Positions 6,830 to 15,015 of a stretch of DNA of 15,696 nt are shown one piece after another; positions within the stretch are counted from its first letter, which is position 1, and every line of letters starts with the position of its first letter. Source of the DNA: JBBIRT01 sp037441725 (GTDB taxonomy: Bacteria > Desulfobacterota > BSN033 > UBA1163); contig JBBIRT010000078.1 of NCBI GenBank assembly GCA_037441725.1, forward strand, positions 1 to 15,696, written 5' to 3'. A program made the translations under genes and the position numbers. The notes under the pieces are model-generated. The model saw only the letters and a list, made by a program, of their open reading frames with translations. It did not search any database and was not told the DNA's origin.

Positions 6830-6848
6830 GGATTTATAAAAGAGAAGC

Positions 6849-7610
6849 ATGTTAGAGGTTAAAGGGGTCAGTAAAAGTTTCGAAGGGATTCGAGCAGTGG
6901 ATGGTTGCTCACTGGATGTCCATCGAGGGTCAATTACTGGACTCATCGGTCCAAACGGTGCAGGAAAGACAACTCTTTTTAATCTTATTACTGGTTTTCA
7001 TAAGCCCGATGATGGTAAGATTCTTTTTAAAGGGGGAAGGATCGATGGTCTCCCACCCCATCAGATTTTTCTTCGTAAAATCTGCCGCACCTTTCAAATC
7101 ACTCGTGAATTTGCCCAAATGACTTTACTTGAAAATCTTATGGTGATGCCAGAAAATCAATTAGGGGAGAGAATCTGGAATACTTGGTTTCGTCCTCAAG
7201 CCGTCCGTAACCAGGAGCGTAGACTGAGGAATAAGGCCCTTGAGATCCTTGAGTTCGTTGAATTGATCCATCTCAAAGATGAATATGCAGCTCACCTCTC
7301 TGGAGGGCAGAAAAAATTATTAGAATTGGCCAAGACCCTCATGGCTGATCCAGAATTGATTCTTTTAGATGAACCTGGTGCTGGGGTCAATCGGACCTTA
7401 ATGAAGAAATTGGTGGAGAACCTCATCTATCTTTCGACAAGAAAGGGGATCACCTTTCTGATCATTGAACATGACCTGGATTTGGTGATGAGCCTTTGTA
7501 ATCCAATCATTGTCATGAGTGAGGGTAGAAAGTTGGCCGAAGGGACTCCTGATGAGATTAAAAGAGATGATCGTGTCTTAGAGGCTTATCTGGGAGGTCA
7601 GTATCGGTGA
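6849..7610 (+). CDS. livG: Branched-chain amino acid-type ABC transporter ATPase LivG
   Basis: This cytoplasmic ATPase of 253 residues belongs to a HAAT-family importer and works with LivF to energise the LivH/LivM permeases. Motifs are Walker A GPNGAGKT (34-41), Q-loop Gln83, signature LSGGQ (150-154), Walker B ILLDE (171-175) and H-loop His208 in IIEHD. The EHD motif together with the EPGAGVN D-loop region is characteristic of LivG rather than LivF. The length matches the family (about 250-255). ATG 6849 has only a weak GAGAAG ribosome site, with a 9-bp hairpin just upstream, so translation may be controlled. The stop codon overlaps the GTG start of livF by 4 bases. The transported solute could be a branched-chain amino acid, another amino acid, an amide or an organic acid. 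Confidence 0.95.
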   Translation: MLEVKGVSKSFEGIRAVDGCSLDVHRGSITGLIGPNGAGKTTLFNLITGFHKPDDGKILFKGGRIDGLPPHQIFLRKICRTFQITREFAQMTLLENLMVMPENQLGERIWNTWFRPQAVRNQERRLRNKALEILEFVELIHLKDEYAAHLSGGQKKLLELAKTLMADPELILLDEPGAGVNRTLMKKLVENLIYLSTRKGITFLIIEHDLDLVMSLCNPIIVMSEGRKLAEGTPDEIKRDDRVLEAYLGGQYR

Positions 7611-8311
7611 AGCTATTAGAGGTCCATGAGATTACGGCTGGTTATGGAGAGACTGACATTCTGGAAGCCGTTTCCATAGAACTTAGAGAAAATGAGATTG
7701 TAGCCATTATCGGGCCTAACGGTGCAGGGAAATCGACACTTCTTAAAACCATCTTTGGACTTCTGACTCCAAGAGAAGGATCTATTAAATTTCTTAATGA
7801 AGAGATTACAGGGCTTAGTCCAAATCAGATCGTAAAAAAAGGGATCAGTTATGTTCCCCAGCTTGAAAATGTCTTTCCATCCTTGACGGTTCACGAGAAT
7901 TTGGAGATGGGGGCCTTTATCCGGAGGGACAAGTTTCAACAAAAACTTAGTGAGATCTATCACCTATTCCCAATGCTTCGAGAGAGAAGGGGAGACAAGG
8001 CGGGCAAACTCTCAGGGGGAATGAGGCAGATGCTGGCCATGGGAAGGGCTTTAATGCTTGACCCAAAGGTTTTGCTTTTAGATGAACCCACGGCCAGTCT
8101 TGCCCCTTTATTGGTGGGGATGGTCTTTCAAAAGATTGTGGAGGTCAATCGGGCCGGGGTAGCCATGATCATTGTGGAACAGAATGCAAAAGAGACCCTG
8201 AAGATTTCTCACCGGGGTTATGTCATGGCCATGGGACGGAAGGTATTTGAAGATCGAGGGGAAACACTTTTGAACAGTGAGGAGATCGGAAGACTCTATC
8301 TTGGAGGATAA
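7607..8311 (+). CDS. livF: Branched-chain amino acid-type ABC transporter ATPase LivF
   Basis: This is the second ATPase of the importer, 234 residues, the usual LivF length. It shows Walker A GPNGAGKS (36-43), Gln85 (YVPQ), signature LSGGM (135-139), Walker B LLLDE (156-160), and VEQNA with Gln192 at the H-loop position. The EQN in place of EHD is a known LivF trait, not a lesion. The GTG start at 7607 shares GTGA with the livG stop, and GGGAGGT (7591-7597) supplies the ribosome site inside livG, so the two ATPases are translationally coupled and probably made in equal amounts. Confidence 0.95.
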   Translation: MKLLEVHEITAGYGETDILEAVSIELRENEIVAIIGPNGAGKSTLLKTIFGLLTPREGSIKFLNEEITGLSPNQIVKKGISYVPQLENVFPSLTVHENLEMGAFIRRDKFQQKLSEIYHLFPMLRERRGDKAGKLSGGMRQMLAMGRALMLDPKVLLLDEPTASLAPLLVGMVFQKIVEVNRAGVAMIIVEQNAKETLKISHRGYVMAMGRKVFEDRGETLLNSEEIGRLYLGG

Positions 8312-8314
8312 CTC

Positions 8315-9226
8315 TTGGCTGAATTGCTCGTTTATGGAATCGTCTTTGGAAGCATCATTGCCTTGGGATCGATTGGTCTCTCCCTGATCTTTGGCATACT
8401 CCGATTTGCCAACTTTGCCCATGGCGACATGATGACAGCAGGAGCCTATGTCGCCCTCTTCCTGGTGAGTGGATTTTTCAATTGGTTAGGAATCCCAGAT
8501 TCAAATTTAGGTCCCCTCTCTTTTGGCTGGAGAATGGTCATTGCTATTCCGATCTCTATGATTGCCATTGGGATGCTGGCTATCTTCTTGGATCATATTT
8601 TATATCAGCCCCTAAGAAAGAAGAGAAGCAGTAACGTCCTACTTGCGATGGCAGCCTTAGGCGCCTCCTTCATGATTCAGATGGTTGTTCTCATCTTATG
8701 GGGAGCCGACTCATTATTTTATCGACCTGGAGTCCTCAGACCTGCCTTAGAATTACCCTTTGAGATTAAGATCAGACCAGATCAACTCTTCATTATAGTG
8801 ATCGTCTTTCTTTCGATTATTGTTCTTCATCTTTTCCTCAAATATACTCAAATGGGAAAGGCGATGCGAGCTACGGCTGATCATCCTGAGTTGGCAAGGA
8901 TTACAGGGATTGATACACGAAGAATCATCCGATGGACTTGGGGAATTGGAGGGGCGATGGCAGCGTTAGGAGGAATTCTCTATGGGATTGACGTCCAGCT
9001 TCACCCTGGAATGGGTTGGGGTTTTCTTCTTCCTCTTTTTGCTGCTACCATCTTGGGTGGGATTGGGAATTTGGTCGGTGCTCTGATAGGAGCATTGGTA
9101 ATGGGTGTGGTTCAACAGATATCCACTGCCTTTCTCCTTCCTACCTATAAACCTGCGGTTGAATTTCTCATCATGATTTTGATCCTCCTCCTAAGACCCC
9201 AGGGAATTTTTGGAGGCCGTTCTTGA
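8315..9226 (+). CDS. livH: Branched-chain amino acid-type ABC transporter permease LivH
   Basis: This inner-membrane permease has 303 residues and about eight hydrophobic segments. The N-terminal GLSLIFGILRFANFAHGD stretch (about 22-39) is the hallmark of LivH, and the C-terminal half has GGIGNLVGALIGALVMG and the closing LLLRPQGIFG. It pairs with LivM to form the translocation path and contacts the ATPases through the loop after TAD...ARITGID. The start is TTG at 8315, 7 bases after GGAGG (8303-8307), with 3 bases between it and the livF stop. Another in-frame TTG at 8324 is less well spaced. Confidence 0.95.
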   Translation: MAELLVYGIVFGSIIALGSIGLSLIFGILRFANFAHGDMMTAGAYVALFLVSGFFNWLGIPDSNLGPLSFGWRMVIAIPISMIAIGMLAIFLDHILYQPLRKKRSSNVLLAMAALGASFMIQMVVLILWGADSLFYRPGVLRPALELPFEIKIRPDQLFIIVIVFLSIIVLHLFLKYTQMGKAMRATADHPELARITGIDTRRIIRWTWGIGGAMAALGGILYGIDVQLHPGMGWGFLLPLFAATILGGIGNLVGALIGALVMGVVQQISTAFLLPTYKPAVEFLIMILILLLRPQGIFGGRS

Positions 9227-10215
9227 TGGAATTAGGAGGGATCATTGCCTATCTGACCTCTCTGGCAATCCTGGCTGGAATCTATGCGGTATTTACATTG
9301 GGTTTAAACATCCAATGGGGTTACACTGGCCTATTTAATATAGGAATTGCAGGTTTCTTCTGTATCGGTGCGTATACCTCGGCTTTGATCACAACCCCCA
9401 TGCCCTCTGGAGTTTATGCTCAATATGTCCGTCAACTCTTCGGATGGAATTTCCCTTTTGTCTTTGGAATCATAGGATCGGCTTTGGTCTGTGGGTTTAT
9501 TGCATTTCTTGTTGGGATTCCGACTTTGAAATTACGGGAGGACTATCTCGCCATCACCACCATCGGGATTGCAGAGACCATTCGTTTGATCTTTAATAAT
9601 GAACCATGGCTTGCCAATGGCCCCCGAGGGCTGATGGGGCTCCCACAACCCTTTCAGGATCTCATCGATCCAAGATATTACCATTACCTCTATTTGATCA
9701 TTGTCCTTATGATCTTAATGATTATCTATCTGGCCATTGAGCGGGCCATTCGATCCCCATGGGGTCGGGTGTTGAGGGCCATTCGTGAAGATGAAATCTC
9801 CACGGAGATGAGTGGTAAAAATGTTTTTTTCTTTAAGATGCAATCCTTGGTGATCGGATCAATGATCATGGGAATCGGAGGGGCTCTTTATGCCCATTAT
9901 ACCAAGGCAATTTCCCCGGATGTCTTTACTCCTCTTTATGGCACTTTTATCATCTGGGTGATGTTGATGGTAGGAGGGAGTGGAAATAATAAAGGAGCTA
10001 TTCTTGGAGCCTTCGTCACTTGGGGGATTTGGATTGGATCGAAATTTTTAACCGATCTACTTCCCCATACGCTGAAGGCAAGAGCCCCTTATATCCGCTT
10101 CCTTCTCATTGGAATCCTCCTTGAAATCATCCTTGTCTATCGGCCTCAAGGTCTATTGGGGGAGGAGAAGAAGGTCTCAAAGATGATCGATGAGGAAGGT
10201 CAGAGAGGTCATTGA
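9226..10215 (+). CDS. livM: Branched-chain amino acid-type ABC transporter permease LivM
   Basis: This is the second permease, 329 residues, with about eight to ten membrane segments. Diagnostic stretches are the GLNIQWGYTGLFNIGIAGFF region near residue 26, PTLKLREDYLAITTIGIAE near 105 (the ATPase-contacting loop region) and the GGSGNNKGAILGAFV region near 250, ending with YRPQGLLGEE. ATG 9226 overlaps the livH TGA by one base (TGATG), with GGAGG at 9212-9216; a TTG one codon earlier (9223) is the alternative start. The last codons form the left arm of a 10-bp hairpin, so transcript end and stop codon coincide. It closes the livGFHM operon; the binding protein lies on the other strand immediately beyond. 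Confidence 0.95.
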   Translation: MELGGIIAYLTSLAILAGIYAVFTLGLNIQWGYTGLFNIGIAGFFCIGAYTSALITTPMPSGVYAQYVRQLFGWNFPFVFGIIGSALVCGFIAFLVGIPTLKLREDYLAITTIGIAETIRLIFNNEPWLANGPRGLMGLPQPFQDLIDPRYYHYLYLIIVLMILMIIYLAIERAIRSPWGRVLRAIREDEISTEMSGKNVFFFKMQSLVIGSMIMGIGGALYAHYTKAISPDVFTPLYGTFIIWVMLMVGGSGNNKGAILGAFVTWGIWIGSKFLTDLLPHTLKARAPYIRFLLIGILLEIILVYRPQGLLGEEKKVSKMIDEEGQRGH

Positions 10216-10227
10216 AAGACCTCTCTG
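10201..10227. terminator. Convergent hairpin shared by livM and the binding-protein gene
   Basis: CAGAGAGGTC (10201-10210) and GACCTCTCTG (10218-10227) are exact reverse complements with a 7-base loop. The livM stop (10213-10215) lies in the loop, and the binding-protein stop (10229-10231) abuts the right arm. Only a loose T-rich run (TCTATTCCTT) follows on the + strand and none on the - strand, so it may act as a weak terminator or as a 3'-end stabiliser. Confidence 0.6.
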
Positions 10228-10228
10228 T

Positions 10229-11455
10229 CTATTCCTTAGGAATTTGATATTCCAACCGGACAGTGACTATGTCTCCTCCCTTATATTGCCAAACTTCAAT
10301 GGGAGTGATGACATCTCCATTGGCATCGAAATCGACTGAACCAGAAGCTCCTTCATAATTGATATCTTTTTTCTGCTTGAGAAGTTCGAAGGCCTTTTTA
10401 AATTCACCTGGTTTAATAATCTCACCTGGAGGGTTGGTCACAAAACGGAGTTCGTCCCTAATATTTTTTGAATTCACAGGTAACCCTTTGGCTTTACATG
10501 CATAAGCAGCCAGTCCAATGACAGCAATGGCATCGTATCCATTTGTAATGTAAGGTAAAGGAGGGAGTTTTCCAAATTCTTTGGTGTAATCCCCGATAAA
10601 GAGATCATAAGATTCCCCTTTCACAGAGGCAGCCACTGTTCCATATTGACCCTCAACATTGGAGGCGCCAACAGCCTTGATAATATCATAAGATTTTGTA
10701 CCATCACAGTAGAGAAAGTTTTTAAATTTAAAAAATTCTATAGCCTCTTTGATGTAGACCTTGGCATGTTCAGGATAGCTGAAGGCACATATGATAGAGG
10801 GTTTCTTTCCCATTGCCTTTTTCAATTCTGCCGTGTAGGATTCTGCAGCTTTCTCATCATGGGGCACCATGGCCCATACTTTCCCCCCCCGTTTCTCAAA
10901 AGATTTTTTAAACTGTTCAGCAAGCCCTTGACCGTAGGGGTTGTTCACGTAAAGAACAGAGGCTGTCTTATGTCCGAGTTCCTTTGCGAGCTTTCCAGCA
11001 ATGACCCCTTGAAGGGCATCTGAGGGACAGGTTCGGTAGAGGAAGTCTTTCCCTTGATCAGCAGGGAGGAAGGTAACCAGAGGAGAGGTGGAGGCAGGGG
11101 AGATCAGAATAATTCCATTTGGGATGGTGACCGATTCAGCCACAGGAATAGTTACTCCACTGGCTAATGAACCGACTATGGCTAAAACCTTGTTTACTTC
11201 AACCAATTTTTTTGCAGCGTTGGTTCCAGGAATGGCTGAAGTTTCGCTGTCCTCATGAAAAAGCTTTACCTCTAATCCAGCCTCATTTAATTGTTTGGCT
11301 GCTAGTTCACAACCATTCTTGATATTCGGCCCAAATTCCTTGAGAGGACCTGTATAGTCAAGAAGCGTTCCAATCCTGATCTCTTGGGCAAGGATGGGTC
11401 CAGAAAGGATAGTGAGAAAAAAATAGATAAAAACAATAGAAATAAATTTCACCAT
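10229..11455 (-). CDS. Periplasmic branched-chain amino acid-type substrate-binding protein (LivJ/LivK-like)
   Basis: This 408-residue periplasmic binding protein (Peripla_BP_6 type) captures the solute for the LivGFHM importer. Residues 1-23 are a Sec signal peptide with Lys3, a hydrophobic core and a likely SPase I cut after ILA (Ala23|Gln24). There is no lipobox cysteine. Family landmarks include GTLLDYTGPL (29-38), AIVGS (92-96), ISPASTSP (118-125), YRTCPSD (140-146), NNPYGQGL (171-178) and the C-terminal YEGASGSVDFD (367-377). It is somewhat longer than E. coli LivJ/LivK. ATG 11455 has GGAGG 8-9 bases upstream. It is encoded convergently to livM and 34 bases downstream of the TIM-barrel gene, apparently in one transcript with it. 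The ligand cannot be assigned from sequence. Confidence 0.94.
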   Translation of the reverse strand: MVKFISIVFIYFFLTILSGPILAQEIRIGTLLDYTGPLKEFGPNIKNGCELAAKQLNEAGLEVKLFHEDSETSAIPGTNAAKKLVEVNKVLAIVGSLASGVTIPVAESVTIPNGIILISPASTSPLVTFLPADQGKDFLYRTCPSDALQGVIAGKLAKELGHKTASVLYVNNPYGQGLAEQFKKSFEKRGGKVWAMVPHDEKAAESYTAELKKAMGKKPSIICAFSYPEHAKVYIKEAIEFFKFKNFLYCDGTKSYDIIKAVGASNVEGQYGTVAASVKGESYDLFIGDYTKEFGKLPPLPYITNGYDAIAVIGLAAYACKAKGLPVNSKNIRDELRFVTNPPGEIIKPGEFKKAFELLKQKKDINYEGASGSVDFDANGDVITPIEVWQYKGGDIVTVRLEYQIPKE

Positions 11456-11489
11456 TTTCTTTTCCTCCTTTCATTTCGGGATCTGTCCC

Positions 11490-12278
11490 TTATCTACGAG
11501 TTTTTTCTTGATTCATAATATATTTCTTCGCAGATTCCAATCCTCTCCAAAGATGGGCCTCCTCATGGGGCTCAATGGTGTATAGGGGTTTCAAATCCAT
11601 CTGCGAAAGAAGTCTAAAGAAAAGGTTAAAATCGAATCCTCCCTCTCCCACAGGGAGATGTTCATCCATCTCTTGATGATTGTCATGAAGATGGACTTCA
11701 CTTAAATATTCCCCCAAGGTTTCTAACCAAACAGGAAGGGGGGCTTTGCTAAAAACGTGATGATGACCGGTGTCAAAACAGAATCGAAAATGGGGTGAGG
11801 GGATTTCCATTAAAAGGGACTGGATGGGGTCTGGGTTTTCCTCAAAGGTATTTTCTATGGCAATGGTCAGATCCCATGCCTCAGCCTCTTCAATAAGGGG
11901 TTTCCAGGTTTGAACGCTGCTATTGAGCCATAATTTAATATTTCCATCAAATTTCCATTTCTCATATCCCGGATGGAAAACGATCATCTTAGGCCTGAAA
12001 ATTTTGGCCAGTTCGATCGTCTTTTCGAAACGATCAATGGTGACTTCCTTGACCTTTCGATCCACGCCTCCTGGGCTTAAATCCATAAAAGGTCCATGAA
12101 GGGTGACTTCCAATTGATTCTTTAGGAGGGTTTCAGATAATAATCTCACCTCCTTTTCTTGATAGGTATCCAGATCCTCTGAACTGAAATAGATTTCAGG
12201 ATAGATTCGGTTCCTAATCGCAAAATTGATTCGTTGAAGGAGCATGCGGTAAGGGACATTTACGTGGATGATGGTCAT
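11490..12278 (-). CDS. Sugar phosphate isomerase/epimerase-like TIM-barrel protein (AP endonuclease 2 superfamily)
   Basis: This 262-residue soluble protein has the xylose isomerase-like TIM-barrel fold. Candidate metal and active-site residues appear at the expected strand ends: His61 (LHGPF), His102 (FHPG), Glu142 (IENTF), Asp169/His172 (FDTGH), His196/His198 (VHLHDN), the HLPVGEGGFDF loop (207-217) and Glu236 (IEPH). Known members are inositol-catabolism isomerases/dehydratases, hydroxypyruvate isomerases, sugar epimerases and endonuclease IV. The isomerase-like set is nearer here, but the substrate is unknown. ATG 12278 has GGAG at 12288-12291, and a good promoter lies just upstream. It precedes the importer's binding protein in the same direction, which suggests that their expression, and possibly their substrate, is shared. 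Confidence 0.88.
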   Translation of the reverse strand: MTIIHVNVPYRMLLQRINFAIRNRIYPEIYFSSEDLDTYQEKEVRLLSETLLKNQLEVTLHGPFMDLSPGGVDRKVKEVTIDRFEKTIELAKIFRPKMIVFHPGYEKWKFDGNIKLWLNSSVQTWKPLIEEAEAWDLTIAIENTFEENPDPIQSLLMEIPSPHFRFCFDTGHHHVFSKAPLPVWLETLGEYLSEVHLHDNHQEMDEHLPVGEGGFDFNLFFRLLSQMDLKPLYTIEPHEEAHLWRGLESAKKYIMNQEKTRR

Positions 12279-12302
12279 CGTAAGTCACTCCGTAATCAAT
12301 CT

Positions 12303-12331
12303 CTTATACCATGCAACCCTTTAAAACTCAA
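12303..12331 (-). promoter_or_regulatory. Extended -10 promoter for the TIM-barrel/binding-protein operon
   Basis: On the minus strand TTGAGT (12326-12331) is followed by a 17-base spacer and TATAAG (12303-12308), with TG one base before the -10 box. Initiation near 12296 would give an 18-base leader that still contains the GGAG ribosome site. Spacing and context fit well. Confidence 0.55.
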
Positions 12332-12454
12332 TCCCTTTTAAAAAAGGATCATAAAGCCCCAGGAGGTACGAAAAAATTGGTGAAGGATTGTCTTGAGCCC
12401 CATTCCATATATCGATTCCAAATGGAGGGATAAGGGCAAGGAGATGCTTCTCCT

Positions 12455-14443
12455 CTAAGATATTTGGGATTCTAACAAGGCAAGGGCCTTTATCAGATTT
12501 TCTTTGGTCCCAATGAGGTAAATGACATCACCAGGCGTAAAAATAAATTCAACCCCAGGGCTGGGTATAATTTCATTCCCCCTTTTCACAGCAATCACAG
12601 TGGCACCGGTCTCCGTACGAATTCTCATTTCTTTAATGGATCGACCAGAAGGATAGGAGTGATCTTGAACCAGATAACTTTCGATATCAATCTCTGTGAT
12701 CACCTCACATTTTTCTGGTAAGGTTTTGATTGGAAAATCCACCCTTCTTAAGACTTCATAACTTCCCTTTCTGATTTTTTCGATCAGTTCGAAGATAAGA
12801 TTTCTTGGGACCTGAAATTGATGGAGGACTCGTGCAAAAATTTCGATGGAGGTCTCAAATTCCTCTGGAATCACCTCATTGGCCCCCAGTTGAATCAAAT
12901 CGTCAATCTCTGTAAGATATCGTGTTCTCACAATGATGTAGAGCTTTGGATTGCTCCTGCGGGCTATCTGCACGATCCTTCTCGTCGAAGCTGGGTCTGA
13001 GATGACCACCACCATTAAACGAGCTGTGTTGATCCCCAATTTACGGAGGATTTCAAGGCTGGTTCCGTCTCCATAAAAAATGGGTTCTCCCCTTTTCTTC
13101 ATCTGAATAACAATGTCGTTATTAAGTTCCAGGATGATATAGGGAATAGAGGCCTCTCTTAGAACCTCTGCTAGATTCCTCCCGTTTAAACCGAACCCAA
13201 CAATAATGACATGGTCTCCTTTTTTGGGGGAGAAACTCTCCCTCTCAGCCCTCCTCCGCATCCGATCCAATCGTTCAAGCATTCTTTTTGAGCTGATCCA
13301 GATGGAAATATTAGGAGATAATTGGACAATAAGGGGAGTTATCAACATCGTCCCGATCGAAGATGAGAGAAAGAGCTGATAGAGACTTTCCGAGATGAGC
13401 CCCAAGGATTTGCCGGTTGTGGCCAGGATAAAAGAAAATTCCCCTATCTGGGCAAGTTGTAATCCCGTCTGTAAAGAGATTCGCACAGGGTGACCCAATA
13501 GATGGATAGAAAGAAAACCAGTGGATGTTTTAACCAAGAGGATGAAGGCCATGGCCAAGAGGAAGAGAAGGGGGTTTTGGGTGAGGAAACGTATGTCCAT
13601 TAACATTCCTACAGAGATGAAGAAAAGACCATTGAAACTATCCTTGAAGGGGAGGATATCTGAGATGGCTTGATAAGCATATTCAGATTCAGAGATGACC
13701 AGACCAGCGAGAAAAGCTCCCAAGGCTAAAGAAAGCCCAAGTTCTGATGTGAGAAGTGCAGTTCCTAAACAGAGTAGGATAACCGTAATTACGAAGAGTT
13801 CCCGACTTCGGGTATGGACAATCTGATGGAGAATATTGGGAACGATCCATCGAGCGCTAAAAATGATGACGAACAGAATGGTAGCAGATTTGACCATCGT
13901 CCATCCTATTTCCATGAGGCTTCCCTGATTTCCAGCGAGAAGAGGAACGAGAAGCATCAGGGGGACGACACATAAATCTTGAAAAATTAAGATCCCAATA
14001 GAAAGACGCCCATGGGGAGAATCCATCTCAGACCGATCCTGAAGCATCTTCATGACAATAGCTGTACTGCTCAGGGCTACTAAAAACCCTGCAAAGAGGG
14101 ATTCATTTAAACGGCGAAGAAATGGATAGGTGATCACAGCCGTGGTGAGGAGGGTCAGGGTGACTTGAGAAAAGCCTCCTCCCAAAACAGCAGAACGAAT
14201 TCTTTTTAAATTTTTTAAAGAAATCTCAAGGCCGATGGTGAAGAGGAGTAAGATCACTCCAATTTCTGCCAGAAGTTCTACCTCTCGGATTTCTCGAATC
14301 ATTGCAAAACCATGGGGGCCGAGAGTTGCACCCGCAATGAGAAACCCAACGATGGAAGGGATCCTAATCTTTTGGAGAAAAAAGACAATGAATCCAGAAA
14401 CTCCAAAGATGATGACCAGGGTTTTTAAGAATTCGAGTTCCAT
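12455..14443 (-). CDS. CPA2-family cation:proton antiporter with TrkA-N and TrkA-C domains (Kef/YbaL-like)
   Basis: This 662-residue inner-membrane protein has an N-terminal Na+/H+-exchanger domain of about 12-13 membrane segments (about 5-375), then a cytoplasmic RCK unit: a Rossmann TrkA-N domain with GFGLNG (416-421) and Glu439 at the end of the second strand, and a TrkA-C domain (about 575-660). The FQDL pair Gln155/Asp156 is the CPA2 ion-site motif, which favours K+ or Na+ exchange for H+. The RCK domain normally gates by nucleotide or thiol-adduct binding. The sequence GFGLNGRN is the style of Kef-like transporters in many anaerobes. ATG 14443 has only a weak ribosome site but a canonical promoter 20 bases upstream. 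It ends 176 bases before the TIM-barrel gene, which has its own promoter, so it is probably a single-gene unit. Confidence 0.94.
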   Translation of the reverse strand: MELEFLKTLVIIFGVSGFIVFFLQKIRIPSIVGFLIAGATLGPHGFAMIREIREVELLAEIGVILLLFTIGLEISLKNLKRIRSAVLGGGFSQVTLTLLTTAVITYPFLRRLNESLFAGFLVALSSTAIVMKMLQDRSEMDSPHGRLSIGILIFQDLCVVPLMLLVPLLAGNQGSLMEIGWTMVKSATILFVIIFSARWIVPNILHQIVHTRSRELFVITVILLCLGTALLTSELGLSLALGAFLAGLVISESEYAYQAISDILPFKDSFNGLFFISVGMLMDIRFLTQNPLLFLLAMAFILLVKTSTGFLSIHLLGHPVRISLQTGLQLAQIGEFSFILATTGKSLGLISESLYQLFLSSSIGTMLITPLIVQLSPNISIWISSKRMLERLDRMRRRAERESFSPKKGDHVIIVGFGLNGRNLAEVLREASIPYIILELNNDIVIQMKKRGEPIFYGDGTSLEILRKLGINTARLMVVVISDPASTRRIVQIARRSNPKLYIIVRTRYLTEIDDLIQLGANEVIPEEFETSIEIFARVLHQFQVPRNLIFELIEKIRKGSYEVLRRVDFPIKTLPEKCEVITEIDIESYLVQDHSYPSGRSIKEMRIRTETGATVIAVKRGNEIIPSPGVEFIFTPGDVIYLIGTKENLIKALALLESQIS

Positions 14444-14462
14444 GACGGCTTCTTAATGGAAC

Positions 14463-14490
14463 ATTATAACCTAACACAATAATTTTTAAA
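14463..14490 (-). promoter_or_regulatory. Putative promoter of the CPA2 antiporter gene
   Basis: A perfect TATAAT box on the minus strand (14463-14468) is preceded, at 16 bases, by TTTAAA (14485-14490, 4 of 6). Initiation near 14456 would give a leader of about 12 bases, matching the poor ribosome site of the gene. Confidence 0.5.
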
Positions 14491-14589
14491 CCATTTTTGA
14501 TAGGGATTGATTTTCCCATCCTGATTTCCGACAGGGCCAGAATAGGGAGCAAAGGATCGAGAGGGGCATTGCATTTAAGAGAAAAAGTG

Positions 14590-14598
14590 TGGTATAAA
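14590..14598 (+). promoter_or_regulatory. Possible extended -10 element for the tat operon
   Basis: TGGTATAAA is an extended -10 motif, with TTGCAT (14569-14574) as a poor -35 box 18 bases upstream. Initiation would fall near 14605 at the edge of the GGAGGG ribosome site, giving a very short leader, so the real promoter may lie elsewhere. Confidence 0.25.
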
Positions 14599-14613
14599 AT
14601 TGAAGGAGGGGCC

Positions 14614-15015
14614 ATGTTTAATATTGGGATTCCAGAATTATTGATCATAGCCGCAATTGCCTTAATCGTTTTTGGTCCAAATAAACTCCCAGAACTGGCC
14701 AAGGCTTTTGGAAGGGCGATGAGGGAGTTCAGGAAGGCCACAGAAGAGGTGAAGGAGAGTTTTGAGGCTGAAACAAGAGATTTAGAGGAGATTAGACATA
14801 CCCTTACCGAGGAAAGCCTCTTGGCGGATTTATCTGAAAAGATTTCTCCCCAAGGATCTACCCTGGAAGAACCTACCCTAACCATAGAACCTTCTTCAAC
14901 CGAAGAAGCTTCTGCTTTTGAAGAAGCTTCTGTAACTGTCAATGGGCTAAAAGACGAAGAGGATCAAAAAGGAGAATCCAAGGAGAAAGAAGAAGAGATT
15001 CCTTCCCATGGATGA
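14614..15015 (+). CDS. tatA: Tat translocase TatA/TatB-family subunit
   Basis: This is a single-span membrane subunit of the twin-arginine translocase, 133 residues. The N-terminal membrane helix (about 5-21) is followed by the FGPNKLPELAKAFG hinge, an amphipathic helix to about residue 50, then a long acidic tail rich in Glu, Ser and Thr. Glu8 occupies the position that is Glu in E. coli TatB and Gln in TatA, and the tail is long, so a TatB role is quite possible; the family alone is secure. ATG 14614 is chosen because GGAGGG (14605-14610) precedes it and the family N-terminus begins there; upstream in-frame codons are not conserved-looking. The tail contains an 18-base tandem duplication. 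The gene overlaps tatC by 8 bases. Confidence 0.9.
   Translation: MFNIGIPELLIIAAIALIVFGPNKLPELAKAFGRAMREFRKATEEVKESFEAETRDLEEIRHTLTEESLLADLSEKISPQGSTLEEPTLTIEPSSTEEASAFEEASVTVNGLKDEEDQKGESKEKEEEIPSHG
14902..14937 (+). repeat. 18-bp tandem duplication in the Tat subunit tail
   Basis: GAAGAAGCTTCTG occurs at 14902-14914 and again at 14920-14932, an 18-base period encoding EEASAF then EEASVT. Being in frame, it only lengthens the acidic low-complexity tail. Each copy contains the palindrome AGAAGCTTCT. Confidence 0.7.

Larger units (their letters stand above)
6308..6848. other. 541-bp AT-rich divergent regulatory region, no credible gene
   Basis: This is the only gene-free stretch above 300 bases, lying between the divergently transcribed kinase and livG. 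The frames that cross it are short, lack ribosome sites and look non-coding. It contains the inverted repeat at 6346-6372 next to the kinase, a nested inverted repeat at 6523-6556 overlapping a strong promoter (6552-6580), an extended -10-like element (TGGGATAAT, 6684-6692) and hairpins at 6705-6720 and 6806-6829. It also has an A run at 6474-6482. Confidence 0.75.

Noticed and set aside
12439..12454. AGGAGA-TGCT-TCTCCT hairpin after the antiporter gene as a terminator
   Set aside because: It is only a 6-bp stem, with no T tract downstream on the minus strand, so too weak to call.
14497..14613. Upstream in-frame extension of the TatA/B-family frame starting at 14497
   Set aside because: The family N-terminus and a GGAGGG ribosome site place the start at 14614; the extra 39 residues look non-coding and overlap promoter sequence.
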